A stretch of 64,000 nucleotides of DNA, taken from assembly GCA_013397845.1 (NCBI GenBank), contig VZTG01009303.1:1-64000 (forward strand). Direction: 5' to 3'. Positions 1 to 12,247 of the stretch are shown one piece after another; within the stretch, counting starts at the first letter, position 1; each line of letters starts with the position of its first letter. Both the position numbers and the translations under genes were made by a program. The stretch is from Melanocharis versteri (Eukaryota; Chordata; Aves; Passeriformes; Melanocharitidae). The notes below the pieces were generated by a model. That model searched no databases and was not told where the DNA came from. It saw only the letters and a program-made list of their open reading frames with translations.

Positions 1-1024
1 CATAGCAGAGGGCAACATATCTCACCAAGATTAGTATATAGAAACACACTGTGTAACTGGTTTCAGTTGAAACCTTCACCAGATCCATCTTACTCCCCTC
101 TTGGTAAGCAGGAGGGGAGAGCAGAAGAAAGCACAGCTTTCTTGTTACTGTTTTGCTGGACAAATTAGAGAGATGGGCAATCACCAACCATAGGAAGTTC
201 AACAAGGGCAAGTGCCAGGTTCTGCACCTGGGATGGGGCAACTCTGGATGTACGGACAGACTGGGGAATGAGAGGCTGGAGAGCAGCGCTGTGCAAAGGG
301 GGTCCTGGCCGATGGAAAGTTGAATGTGAGTCAGCAGTGCCCTGGCAGCTAGAAGGGCCAACTGTGTCCTGGGGGGCATCAGGCACAGCATCGCCAGCCA
401 GGCAAGGGAGGAGATTGTCCCGCTCTGCTCTGCACCTCAAGGGCAGCCTCACCTCAAGTGCAGTTTTGGGTACCACAATATAAAAAAGACATTAAGCCAT
501 TAGGGAGTGTCCAAAGGAAGGCCACGAGGATGGTAAAGGGCCTTGAGGGGAAGCCGTATGAGGAGTGGCTGAAGTCACTTCGTCTGTTCAGCCTGGAGAA
601 GAGGAGACTGAGGGGAGACCTTATCATGGTTATAACTTCATCGGGAGGGGATGTGGAGCAGCAGGCACTGATCTCTTCTATCCACTGAGCAGTGATGGGA
701 CCTAAAGAAATGGCATGAAGTTGTGTCAGGGGAGATTTACGTTGGATATTAAGAAAAGTTTTTTCACCCAAAGGGTGGTTGGGCGCTGGAACAGGCTCCC
801 CAGGGAAGTGGTCACAGAACCAAGCCTGATAGAGTTCAAGAAGCAGTTTGACAAAGTTCTCAGGCACACGGTGGCATTCTTGGGATGTCCTGTGCAGGGC
901 CAGGGTCTTGGACTTCAGCAATCTTTGTGAGCCCCTTCCAACTCAGGATACTCTGTGATTCTATGATTACCTTTTGGTGATCACTTGTTTTACTTAAGGT
1001 TCCTTTTCTGTCTCTGTCTGATAG
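1..1024 (+). other. RNF150: RNF150 intron 1 (3' end)
   Basis: This is the 3' end of the intron before the first RNF150 coding exon in the window. It is mostly filled by a CR1 LINE fragment (about 155-967). The last 57 bases are unique: a pyrimidine-rich tract with several TTTT, TTCC and CTCT runs leads to the AG at 1023-1024. The region before 155 is ordinary unique sequence with no gene seen. Calling it intron 1 assumes that one upstream exon encodes the signal peptide and most of the PA domain, as I recall for vertebrate RNF150. Confidence 0.8.
155..967 (+). mobile_element. CR1 LINE fragment (3' end of reverse-transcriptase ORF plus 3' UTR)
   Basis: This is a long, 5'-truncated CR1 retrotransposon copy in sense orientation. 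The bases match the familiar bird CR1 3' segment: 'cacctgggatggggcaac', 'tggagaagaggagactgag', 'gaacaggctccccaggga' and the terminal 'ctctgtgattctatgatt'. The former reverse-transcriptase reading frame is broken by stops and frameshifts on every frame, so the copy is dead. The open frames seen here on both strands are remnants or shadows of it. The 3' end lies only about 58 bp from the RNF150 splice acceptor at 1024. Confidence 0.95.
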
Positions 1025-1275
1025 GCTTAGAAGATGTTGTAGCAATAATGATTCCTGAACCCAAAGGAAAAGAGATAGTGAGCCTCCTGGAGAGGAACAT
1101 TACTGTGATGATGTACATAACCATCGGGACACGCAACCTGCAGAAGTACGTCAGCCGGACCTCGGTGGTGTTCGTCTCCATCTCCTTCATTGTGCTGATG
1201 ATCATCTCCCTGGCATGGCTGGTCTTCTACTACATCCAGAGATTCCGCTACGCAAATGCCAGGGACAGAAATCAG
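1025..1275 (+). CDS. RNF150: RNF150 exon 2: PA domain end, transmembrane helix, juxtamembrane region
   Basis: The exon is 251 bp, acceptor AG 1023-1024 and donor GT 1276-1277 (CAG|GTGAGC). Its first two bases complete a codon split with the upstream exon, followed by 83 residues. It begins [16 protein letters not shown], the C-terminal part of the protease-associated (PA) domain. An N-glycosylation sequon NIT follows at residues 24-26 of the 83. A strongly hydrophobic helix spans about residues 47-70 ([18 protein letters not shown]...), then comes a basic stretch ending NARDRNQ. Goliath-family proteins are type I membrane E3 ligases of endosomes and the secretory pathway, with the PA domain in the lumen and the RING in the cytosol. 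The sequence fits RNF150 better than its paralogue RNF130, as judged from memory of both families. The signal peptide and start codon lie outside the window. Confidence 0.97.
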
Positions 1276-4200
1276 GTGAGCAGGGCTGGAGTAACCATTT
1301 GTGTTTCTAGAAAATCACCACGTGATTTATTGTAGAAGTTAAAGAAATTGTCAATGTGTAGTAAAAACAGAAAACCAAAAGAAAACCCAAGAAAGTGAAA
1401 AGAATAGGAATCTAAAAATGACTGTAGCTGGGAAAAGCCAAGACTTCTGTCAATATAGATGAGATTCAAGGAAAAAAAGAAATTAATCATGTATGTATAT
1501 TATGGGGTTTTTTTCCTTATGTGAAACACAAAAAAAAGACAGAAAGTTGTGAAAAGATTGTTTTGGCACATACAGCCAAGTGTCATAGCAATGTATATAA
1601 CTAAGGACCCTTGAGATCAAAATGCTGACTAAAACAACGTGAGGTATGTGTATGTGAAGCGCTGGTTCATGATAAGTGAAGAAAGAAAATTTTTTTAAAA
1701 GTATTCTCGTTTTAATGCTTCCTTAGAAGGGTCTTGGGCTTGAAAGACAAACATGTCCCTCTTCATTTGACAATGATCACTGAACAGAACTGTAGTGATT
1801 GCTACCAATCTTATTAAACCATTGCTATTGGTTTTGGCATCTTGTCCAAACCCCTTGAAAGAGATAAAAAGCCTACAGAGCTGAAGAGAAGTCAGCAGCA
1901 GTGGTTTTATGAAACACTGTCCAGCTTTATGGTAGTTCAGCAGTGAATAATAGCAACAATAATAATAAATTTAATATTTTCTTGTCTGGATGCAACTATC
2001 TCAGCAGAACTGGGAAGCTGAGGCTTCTACATTTCATTCTAATGGTACAGTAGCAAATGTTACCAATGTATGAAATCTGAGGAGATAACCATTTTACTGC
2101 AGGAAAAAAACGCACTGTAATTCAGAGAGGTTTCTGAACCCTCAATAAATTACTGTCAGGGCCAGGAGGATTGCCTTGCTTATTCTGCAGAAAAGGTAAA
2201 ACTGAGAGTATGAATAATCATCTTGTAGAGAAAAGCACGGCTACACACTCTGTAACAAATACTTGATGTGTCGGAATCCTTCTCCTTCTCCCACTGAAAT
2301 TCAGGCATCCTCTGAGATAGAGAACAGCTGCTCTGTATTTACAGATAGAAAGAATATATTTTCCTTTTAAATATACGGTCTGAAATTTTGGATAGCAAGA
2401 GTGAGACGATCCCAGCTGGAATTTGAACATCATTGGCAGCAGATTCACTGTGACTGCAATGGCTGTGATAATTTTTAGATGCTTTGTCTGCAAAAGCGCA
2501 TGCATGCCTAATTTGTGTAAGTGTGTTTTCAATCAAGTAATTATACAGGCAGATTAGCAGTGTAAATAGACATACATAACCATGAAACTCAGCAAAATAG
2601 GAAGCTCATTCAGGTGATATGTTATAGTTTGAAACTGATGTGTTTATATGTTCAGACATATTTCCTTTTCAGTATTTTATTTCCAAAGTTTGAATGAGAC
2701 CAACGTGCACACAAGCAGTTGTCCTAAGGAGAGGTTTTAGTAACTCAGTTATTATACTAGTTCTGTTCTTCAGAAGAATTAGAAAGCATGCCCCCTTAGT
2801 AATTACGTATTATTAATTTTGGGGGACAAAACTGGGCAATAATAAGGGGCAAACTAGTAAGTCTTCATGCACTTTTCTTCATACAGTTTTGTCTGACATC
2901 TAATCTCTTTATTAGCTCTTTTCATAGGAAAAACTGTAGCAATATACAGACAAAATTCTATGATTTGTGTTAATGGGTTGCTGTGGCTTTTTAGTTTTGT
3001 TTCTTTTAGTCCTGGCTATGGAATATAATGATGTAGGTAGTTCAGAAGAGCTCAGCTTGCTCTTACCCTTCCTATGAGTGTTCCTCTCTGTTTTCCATCA
3101 AGTTCTGGGTTTTTTTTTCTTTGACATGTTTTCTTGTAGCTCAAGGATGGGGTCACAAATTTCTGGTTAAAATCATAGTGTCGTTTTTTCAAGCCTCATA
3201 AACACTTTTGTCTAGTCCTTCTCTATATGGTGACTCTCCTTTCCAGGTTGACTTCCCTTCTTTCACTGAGCGTAAGTTCTGAGCAAGCAGTAAATCCAAA
3301 ATGAACTGATTTAATTATCCATCAAGAAAGCAATGAGTCCAGCTATTAAGAGAGGCAGCTAGAAAGACTAAAAAATCTCCTGGAATCATTTCCTGTGACT
3401 CCACTGTGAGATGAAACCTGGACGTAGTCCATCTACATCTTCAGTCACCACTCTTCCTCACCATGTGTGCAAAATCCAAGTTCATGTGCCAGAAGGAAGA
3501 CACAGCTTACTCCAATTAGGTGCCTGATTTTGATGAGTTGAGAATCAGGATTTCAACGATTCTTGCTGAATGCCAGGGCCTATTCATCCCAACTTGGCTG
3601 GGAATTAATGCTGTAGAGCACAGAATTGTCTTCCACTATGGGCACCTACATGGTGAGGTATCAATTTTTATTTTAATACATTTAATTTTTAAGAGTGCCT
3701 CTAGCACAGACAACTATACAGTACATATGGAAGTAGAAGATAGGTAGTAATATTCACATGATTGAACCTTTTTTTCCCACCTAACAAGATGTCCAGGAAG
3801 TAGGTGGTTGCCCTGATGATGAATCCTTTTGACATGAAGAGGATAAATTTGTGTAAGAAAATCTGTTTCCTGAGCAGCTTGTTCCTAGAGGGCTGCTGAA
3901 GATAAGAGAATTGAGAGAGTTTGTAAAAGACTGTGGGAATTGTTTGCATCAAGAAACATTACATTGCAGAGCTAATTAGAAGCAGTTTGGAATTACATGA
4001 CAAGTTAAGTTCCAGAGATAATTCAGCAAAATATGACCTGATGTCACAGCCCTGTAACAGCCAGGGCACAGGCTTAAAAACATCAACAGCAACCCAACCC
4101 TGTCAGTGTGTCAGATTTCATATTTCACCAGTAATAGTAGAGCTCTCTTTTCATTGTTTGTGAGATGGGAAAATGAAAAGGGGATGATGTTTCAGTGCTA

Positions 4201-5037
4201 GACTTGTTTACCACATTTCTTCCATGTCTCTTCTTTCCATTGGCTTCTTGTTCAGAGGAAGTTTTCTACAAAGTAATTTTGAAGCTGGTTGGGCTCCTTA
4301 AGTTTTGCAGCATAGTGAAAGCCAAATCAGGTAGTGATTGCACTGGAGTTGAGGACGATCTTGCGTGTCGTGGGTTAATCTTTAGTATGTGACTGTCGGC
4401 ATGTGGAGCATTTGTCTGAGAAGGAAGACTGGTGGCTGTGGCTTGGAATAAGAGTTTTGGGCCACTGAATAGAGATGTCAGTCTTTGAAGCAGTTTGGGA
4501 AGATGCTTCCTATGATGGAGTCTGCAAACTTTGTGTGTGGATAGATGTGTCCGATACCTCATCCTGATGATGCATCTCATTCCACACAAGGCACAAGGTG
4601 ATCTCCCTGCAAAGATGGTAGTTTAGTAAGGCCATTAAGGGAGAAGCACTTAATGTAACTTCTCTTCCACAGCATTTACAGTCATTTACTTTCTCAGGAA
4701 CACAGAAGTGGTGCTTTCCATGCGACTGTCCTTTCTTTTTAATGAGCATTGCCATCTCCTCAAGACCACTGCATCTGATATGCTTAACTCCTTCCAGTCC
4801 AGTGCTGAATGTTGCAGCCTTGCTAATGAGATTATGAGATTTGTGACTGTAAATCTCTAAGCCTCACTATAAAACCTTAAACTGCTGTAATGCCTCTTAT
4901 CTTTTAGGAAAAATCATTGGTTATTGATAGCATGCCTTGCATTCAAATGGGAGAATCCTTTGAAAGTATGACTGTAGTCCAAGAAATTCCTGTTCTTTCA
5001 AAAACTTAATTCCTCTCATTTGCATGTAAGTTATGAA

Positions 5038-5060
5038 CTTGTCTATTTATGATAGACAAG
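5038..5060. repeat. Short perfect inverted repeat
   Basis: The arms cttgtctat and atagacaag are exact reverse complements, separated by 5 bases (ttatg). It could form a small hairpin, but inverted repeats of this size also occur by chance in 64 kb. Confidence 0.6.
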
Positions 5061-6194
5061 AGGAAGCAAACATGAAAGCAAGCAGATCAAAGATGTACAT
5101 GAGTTTTTAATCTTGTCCTTTCCCCTTCAAGAACATGCAAAAAGGAACTGAGACATTTCATTCATTAAAGTAATAATAATGATAAAATGGGATCACAAGC
5201 ACTTTCTGAAGCAGGACATAATGGCTCTTGTCTTGCTGTATGTTATCAGTCTGTCTTTGATTTACATTAAAGAACCAAATAGCTGACAAGAAATGTTTCC
5301 AACTCTCATTTGATTATTTTATTTAAGGGAGACTGTGAGAAAAATGGACCACAGAAAGAGATGTTGTATAACTACAAGATACTCCTTCACATGCAGTAAT
5401 TAAGTTGCTGGAAAGCTCATATGTAAATCTCCTGATAGCCAAGATTGTTTTCACCTCTTTAGGCAGATTTGAAATTGCACTCTGCTTTCAATATTGCTTG
5501 TGTTTTGTCAGCCTTTCCAATCCAATAAGCTTACTCTCTAAATTTAATCCAGTGATTTTAATTGAATCTGAAGACCAAAGTTGTAATTTACTGGTCATAT
5601 CTGTGTGGTGATTAGGTCTCAACTTATAAACTACCTCAAGCTTCATTCTGTTTTTGGCCTCATGCTCTCACCCTCTCCAGCTGGAAACCCTTCCTGCTGA
5701 CAGGCCCCTCTGAACTCTGGCACAGGAGTTTCCCAGCTCCAAAAGTTGAATGTCTTCTGAGTGACCAAAGGCCCTAAGTCTCTCTGCTCTCTAACAACAC
5801 ATGGCTGGAAATGTGGTGGGAGAGAGGAGGTGAAGGGAAGAGTTCAAGTCATTTATTGGTGGCAAATTGGAACATGCTGTATCATGAACTGTTATAAAGC
5901 TGACAAGAAGACATTGGAGTGGTCATTGCTGCATGAAACCATGTGGGAGGGGCATGGAAAAATGGGAAGTGCCCTAAGGAGCATCACCAGTATGGTCTGG
6001 GGGTAGAAGCACATGGCATTTGAGGAAGGGTGAGGGGAGCTTGCTAAGCTGGGTGGGGAGCAGAGGAGGAGGAAGGGCTCTGCTTCCAGCTGCAAAAAGG
6101 GTGGTCAGAGAGGAGTCAGAATCAGCCTCTTCCTGGAAGTGCACAGGGTAATGGTCAAAAATTACCAGCAAGGGAAATTCCATTAGTATGTTTA

Positions 6195-6385
6195 GAGAAG
6201 AAAAAAAGGCTGAGATTGGTTAAGCACTGGAACAAATTATCCACAGAGGTTTTGAAATCTCCTTTCCTGGAGATATTCAAAACTTGACTAACGCAACTCT
6301 GACTTTGAAGTTGACCCAGCCTTGAGCAGGGGGTGGGAGTACATGACCTCCCAAAGACTTTTCCAGCCTGTGAGTCTGTCTCCAG
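6195..6385 (+). mobile_element. Old CR1 3'-end fragment
   Basis: Degraded CR1 3' sequence in sense orientation. The recognisable landmarks are 'gcactggaacaaattatcc', 'gaggttttgaaatctcctt', 'ggagatattcaaaacttga' and the tail 'gagtacatgacctccca', which corresponds to the usual 'gactagatgatctcca'. It is more diverged than the copy at 155-967, so it is probably an older subfamily. Confidence 0.8.
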
Positions 6386-7226
6386 ACCGCCTTGTTGCTG
6401 GATTAGCACAAGTGAGCAGCCAAGTCCGAGCACTGATACAGGAACAAGCTCCATAGCACAGGGCGCTGAGCAGTGATTGTGTGAACTGCCCCGCAATGTT
6501 CCCAGCCTCTTGCAAGGGGCAGACATGTCCATCTTCAGTGTCTGAAGACAGGGTGTTTTGTGTCAGGCTCTTATTACATACTTTAATCCTGGTGGCTGTG
6601 ACCCTGCCAGCACAGTAACGGTGTTTTGGAAATATGGGAGAACAGTCAGAAACATCACGTGGTAATCACTTTATGGTCCACTGGAGGGAAAGATAGAAAG
6701 GCAGAGAATGAGCAAATGGTTATGTATGGACAGGATGTTACTGCAGGACTATACAGTGTTTTACCTGTAAGAAACTACGGATGCTTCCACCTCATTTTTA
6801 TTAAGTAGGCAACTCTGTATTACAGGAAAAAAGACAGGAGAGATTATTCAGAGATTTTGTGGTTAAAAAATTAACAGCTCAGTTTCAGAAGTTGTATCCT
6901 GCTGAAGATCATGAACTAGTTATGGAACAACATAAGAATAAAGTTCAGTGTTCACTCTGCTAACTGCCCAGTATTTTTTTTTAACAAGTGTGATTAAAAA
7001 AAGAGAGGGAAGAGGTAGGATACCCAAATAGTGGACTTGTTACCTACATTGGTACTCACTGCTGCAGTGTAGCACACCTACTGTGCCCTTATTATGAATT
7101 ATTATGTTTATATTTATACATTATCCTGTTCCATGTACTTAAAATTATTAAGAAGCCTAGGGAGAAAAAGCTTTGATTTCTGCATGAAGAGATGCTCTTT
7201 GCTTAAGAGCAAATTTTGTATTGCAG

Positions 7227-7298
7227 CGCCGGCTTGGAGATGCTGCGAAGAAAGCAATCAGCAAGCTGCAAGTCAGGACAATCAGGAAAGGTGACAAG
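7227..7298 (+). CDS. RNF150: RNF150 exon 3: basic juxtamembrane segment
   Basis: The exon is 72 bp, in phase 0 at both ends, with acceptor TTGCAG and donor AAG|GTAATT. It encodes 24 residues, RRLGDAAKKAISKLQVRTIR followed by KGDK. This is the conserved cytosolic basic linker between the membrane helix and the RING in Goliath/RNF130/RNF150 proteins. Nine of the 24 residues are Lys or Arg, consistent with a cytosolic side next to a type I membrane anchor. Being a multiple of three, its skipping would keep the reading frame. Confidence 0.97.
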
Positions 7299-7712
7299 GT
7301 AATTTTTAAAAATGCTTGTTGCTAAAAGAAACTGTGCTGAGGATTCCTTCAGATCTCTGGGACAATGAGGCAGAACAGAAATGCCGATTGCTTATTTAGC
7401 TTCTGTGTCCTTCAGGTGGGAGAGGAGTGCTGGTAAGCAAGTTACGGATGGAACGGAGTGGGGAGAGACGGTGATTCGGTTAAAGATGCAGAAAATTCTG
7501 AGAGTTAAAACATGCTAACTAAATCTGCATGCTTCCCAGTGCAAGCTTCCATCTGGAAACATGTCAGAAAATCTCACTTGCTGGTTTTGAAATGCATTAC
7601 TGGATTTGCAATCTGCTTCAGTGACTGTTTTACATTGTCATATAGGCTCTTACATGAGGAGATTAGCTAACAAAATAAAAAATGAATATGATGAATTTTC
7701 TCTTTCCTGTAG
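7299..7712 (+). other. RNF150: RNF150 intron 3
   Basis: This is the shortest intron of the gene here, 414 bp, GT at 7299 and AG at 7711-7712, preceded by a good pyrimidine tract (ttttctctttcctgtag). It contains no repeat or other feature that I recognise. Confidence 0.95.
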
Positions 7713-7795
7713 GAGACTGAGCCAGACTTTGATAACTGTGCTGTTTGTATCGAAGGCTACAAGCCCAATGATGTTGTCAGGATATTGCCTTGCAG
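7713..7795 (+). CDS. RNF150: RNF150 exon 4: first half of the RING-H2 finger
   Basis: The exon is 83 bp, entering in phase 0 and leaving after two bases of an Arg codon (AG|G); its donor is GTAAAT. It encodes ETEPDFDNCAVCIEGYKPND followed by VVRILPC. This supplies zinc ligands C1 and C2 (CAVC) and C3 (LPC) of the RING-H2 domain. The Ile after the CxxC pair is the usual E2-contact position in RING ligases. Human RNF150 has a near-identical segment from memory. The rest of the finger is in the next exon. Confidence 0.97.
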
Positions 7796-10640
7796 GTAAA
7801 TTGAAGGTGCTTTTAGCTCTAATAATCTCTACTTCAAGACAGTCTCTGCTCTCAGTTTGATGCTGATGAGATTACCTGAGAACTTGGGGAGGGAAGGGTG
7901 AGTTTATTATTTTGGCCTATTCAAAATCTGTTGGTAAAGATATCTGAAATGCTTCTTTATTCAACGTGAAGTGAATAGTGTTAATGACAGTGAGTCCCTG
8001 AGGGTTTAGTATGGTAGTCAGAAATGTTGTCTGACCTGGGCCTATAACAAAGTCTTCAGTAGGATTTTTAAACTAAAGTTTTGATTTATCTGTTTTCCTC
8101 ACTGTTATTTTAATCAGTCTAGAATAAATTACTTAGGAGAATTTGCCTCTGATTGAAGGTGAGCCCTGGCCACAGCTGCTAGGGATAGAGCAGGCTCCTG
8201 CTCCCCATGGAGCTACTTCTTTTGCTGTCCTGGGCCTGAGAAAAGGGTGACTTTTGTCAAAAAAAATCCCCAGCCATAGAAAGAGATGTACTGACTAAAA
8301 CGTGCCTCACATGAAGATGCCCTGTGCAGCACATCCACCTGCAGTGATGTGACACAGGAGTGCAGCCTCTTGCCACCCCTAACAGCTGTATTCATCTTTG
8401 TGCTATTGTATTGTCATTTGGGAAGTGTTACCTAATGGAGGATTTCTCTAAGGAAATCAATTTCATAGGAAATTTCCTAGGATCAGTTGCTCCTAGGAGA
8501 GCAACAGCAAGTGTTTGATTTCCCTAGAAGTACAGATCTGAAGTGCTACACATACAGAGCAGAGATTTTTTTTTTCAATAGAACTTCTTTCTTCCCCTGA
8601 GTCATGTTCACTGGCTTGAGAAACCAAAATGCTTGTTTATTTTCCTGTTATGTTGTACACTAGTAGATATTTGAATGTTACAAGCTGTCCATTTCTGTTA
8701 GTTCATGTGACTCATTAAATCTGTTTGCTGCCATCACTAAATGGCTAACACAAAGCAACAGATTAATCATAAATTTGACCTACTGTAAATCCCCCACAAT
8801 GACAAATTGCTTGTGAACTCTTTTTTTTTCTACAAGCAAACACAAACACATCACTTCATGAAGCAGAAATACAGAAAAATGAGAAATTACGAGAAAATAT
8901 GACCTCGGTTTGGCGTCAAGCCTGTTTGCACGGAAGCAGAATAAAGCTTGGAAATTTTGCATGATAGAGACAGGCAGTGTTTGGAGGTAGATCTACAACA
9001 GCTTAAATATATGTCTAAGCTTTAGCTTTCACTTGTGTCCCACCTCATAATTCAATGAGCCTTTGTCATCCACGGCATTGCGTCGAGCAGAGTGAATAGG
9101 AAACACAGAGTTAACAGGTGGTGTTTAGTTCTTGGCTGACTTAAAAGGTTGCCCAGAGAATGACTCATGCTAAAAGGGTAGCAGTAGCAAAACTGTCTTG
9201 TAAAATACCCACAGTTTGAGCCTCAGCAGTCTGCAATTATAAAAACTCAAAGATCTTTCTCAAGCAGCTGTTTCACCAACCCTGGCTTTCCTGCTACACA
9301 AACTGCAAGGGCAGTGTTTTACATACTCGCATGGGTTTGAACTTCTGAAACATGAAATGGTACTCATGATTCTTTCTGCTGTTTTCAGTCTCATCTCCTC
9401 ATCCAAAACAAAAAAGAAAGTGGAATAATTTCTGTTTCTGTGAAGTAAGTAGGAGTGTGTTATATGATAAAGACCTACAGACACTGTAGTTTCCCTGCTC
9501 TGGCATCCTCAGTTAAGCCGTGTGCAGCTTCTAATGTGGGAACCTCATTAAACCACCAGTATAGCAGTGGATGAGCTCTGAAGTCAAATAGATACATGTT
9601 TACTAGGACTTGGACTGTTTTCCCAAATGTTCTCTCTTTTCTGCTGGCACTGGAATAGCTGTTTTTATGTACCCCACTCCAGAAAGCTCAGTTCCAAGCA
9701 CAAGTTCATTGTGCTTCTTCCTGTCTTCATCAGGCAGCTCCCACACTGACTGTATTAATAAACTTCACTCTACAGAGTGTATTAAATAGATAAGGAATGA
9801 CACATAGTAAAAGTAAAAAGCGTTGACTTGCAGCTGGTTTTATGTTTAATGGTAGCAAACATCTCTGAAGTTGTCTTTGAGGGCACTGACTCAAGATCAA
9901 ATGTAACCAAGTTCACTGTTCCCAGAGTGACATCTCTTGTCACAGCCCTACTTCATTCTGCTTGTCTTCCGTCTCCAGCTTCAAAACACCATTGTCTTTT
10001 CTGCTCTAGCGTTGGAGAAGGTACTGGTGCTGCTGCTCCCAGTGTGTGCCTTTTACTAAACTAACTTTACTAAACTTCTACAGAGAGGCAAGACATTTCT
10101 TTCAACTTTATCTCTGCTGAGTGCCTCATAGGTTCTTTTTTTTTTTTTGCTGTTTCATTTTTTTCTCCAATAAACACATTCTCTGACCTCGTTCTAGCTC
10201 ACTCTTTTCCCGTGAACCTTCACTCCATGAGCAACTGTGGTTCAGAGAGTTTTCACTCCTGCTTTCTCTTTTTATTAGCTTCCTGTGAAAATTATTTCAT
10301 CACACACATTCTTCCCTTTGATTCCTTCCTCTCACCCTCATCATCATCTTCTTTTGTCCTACTCAGAAGTAAATAATACTGTACATGCACCCCCCAGAAT
10401 CTCAAATCTTCTTGTTGGATGCTACAGTGTTACTCAGTCTCTCACAAAAATTCTTAATCCTTTATTTCAGCCCTATGTCTAATCCAGGCAATCAATCCTC
10501 TTATTTAGGGTTATCAGGGATATACCTCTCTTTCTGCATAGGTGAAACTAGGAGTGGAAGGTGGGAGGAGAACAGTTTCCCTTAATCTGGAAAAAAACCC
10601 TCTCAAAATTGCTGGCAAGCTGAATGCTTTGCAATAGTTG

Positions 10641-10649
10641 TACTACTAT

Positions 10650-10727
<78 letters not shown>
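10641..10727. repeat. Compound microsatellite (TAC)n then (TAT)n
   Basis: A run of about 12 TAC/ACT units passes into about 15 TAT/ATT units without a break. The minus strand reads as poly-Ile/Val codons, so the 203-codon minus-strand open frame across it is an artefact. A TAC-to-TAT transition by C-to-T change followed by expansion is the likely origin. Confidence 0.97.
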
Positions 10728-12222
10728 TTTGGGCTGAGTGTGACACGGTTTTTTTTCTTGTATGATTAAAATTGCATCTTTAAAGAAAACATAAATGCAT
10801 TTCAAGCAAAAGCAATATCTAGTTAAAAAATGTGAAGTGCTATTAAGATAATAGTAAATGGAATGCTCTGGGACTTTGAGATTCTTTTGCTTTGTGTTCT
10901 GTGAGTTTTGCACAGCCACGTGCAGCCACAGGAGAGTGCAGGAGGGATCCCAGGAGGCCACCACCTCTGGAACGGCACAGGGGCACTGGCACGCACATGT
11001 CGTTCTTGGCAGTTTTTTCCAACACACTCTGCAGTCTCCTGGGATGAAGACTGCAAATTTCCCTGATAATTTATTGCAGTGCTTAGTTACCTTGACTGTG
11101 GCGAAGCTTTTCTTACTGCATAACCTGGATCTCAATTGCTGCAGTTTAAACAACATCATTATGCTTCTTACCCCTGGGAGAGGCAGAGAACAGTTGTTTC
11201 CTTTCCCTTACGAAAACCTTTTTGTATGAGGTTGTGACAACATCTCACCTTCCTTTCTGTCAACTAATCAGTTGCAGTTCTTTTGAGAAACTTTTAAACC
11301 TATCCAAATCAAAATAGTTTTGCAGTGAGTGTGGTTGCACACAACAGGGAAAAAAACCTGTATTTTTTTCTAGCCTTGACTCTGATTGTCAGAGCCATGT
11401 CCTGAGCCTGAGCTTGAAACATCTCTTTCTGTCTCCCTGCATGGGTCATTACATTCATGATGACTCTATCTCCTTCCATTTAAAACTTGCATCAGACAGA
11501 ACTGCAAATGGAGGGATTTTTGTTGCAGTTGATCTTTTTACATCTTTGTCTTACCATGTGACAGTGAAATACTGCAGTTGCTCTCATCTTACTTTATGCT
11601 GACCCCTCTTTTGTGTGAATTTGGAACATGAAACAGTTGACAATTTGTTGAATGCCATAAGCATGTACATAGTGCTATACCTAATAAACTTTCAAATCCA
11701 AATCTGCAAAGCCTGCCACCTTACTTCTCTGCACAAATGTTTACATGTTCGAAACAAATATTATAAGAGCTCTAATTGTATAATTCATTACAAAAATTTT
11801 AAAAGGCAAATCTTTATCCGATTTTCAGCAGCATTCCATTATTCTCAGTATTTCTGTCAAATAATCAAGTTCTTCTGTAGTACATATTAAATCTGAAATT
11901 AATGGAGTCGTAATACACTGTGCTAAATTAGTATTGAGAAGTGCAAAGTGACAAGATCTGTCATGTATTTAAATTACTTGGCATTGTTAGGATTTATTTT
12001 AGAATATTGTCTTTGAAGCCAGCTTTAGGAACACTGAACTTCAGACTTTAAAGTCTTTAAGACATGAAAGTGTTTCAAGCTTTTGATGGTGAACAAACAT
12101 CATGAAATTCTCCAATATGAACCCCCATTTGGCTGAGGCTTTCAAAGCTGGAAATTGAAAACAAAAGGGGATTTTCTGGTCTATGGTAAAACGTCTTTGT
12201 GGAAACAATGTATTTTTTATTC

Positions 12223-12247
12223 AAAACAGATTTTGGAAATCTGTTTT
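12223..12247. repeat. Perfect 11-bp inverted repeat with 3-base loop
   Basis: The arms aaaacagattt and aaatctgtttt are exact reverse complements around tgg. It lies in a unique AT-rich part of intron 4, and its function is unknown. The stem is too short for a microRNA precursor as it stands. Confidence 0.7.

Larger units (their letters stand above)
1276..7226 (+). other. RNF150: RNF150 intron 2
   Basis: This is a 5.95 kb intron, GT at 1276 and AG at 7225-7226. It is largely unique, moderately AT-rich sequence. One old CR1 3' fragment is recognisable at about 6195-6385, and a perfect 9-bp stem hairpin lies at 5038-5060. The open frames within it are short, lack recognisable domains and look like chance. 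I see no extra exon, RNA gene or other element. Confidence 0.9.

Noticed and set aside
454..921. 155-codon minus-strand open frame and neighbouring plus-strand frames
   Set aside because: They lie inside the CR1 fragment at 155-967 and are antisense or broken remnants of that element.
10548..11159. 203-codon minus-strand open frame
   Set aside because: It spans the TAC/TAT microsatellite, which forces runs of Ile and Val codons. No domain, start context or splice evidence supports it.
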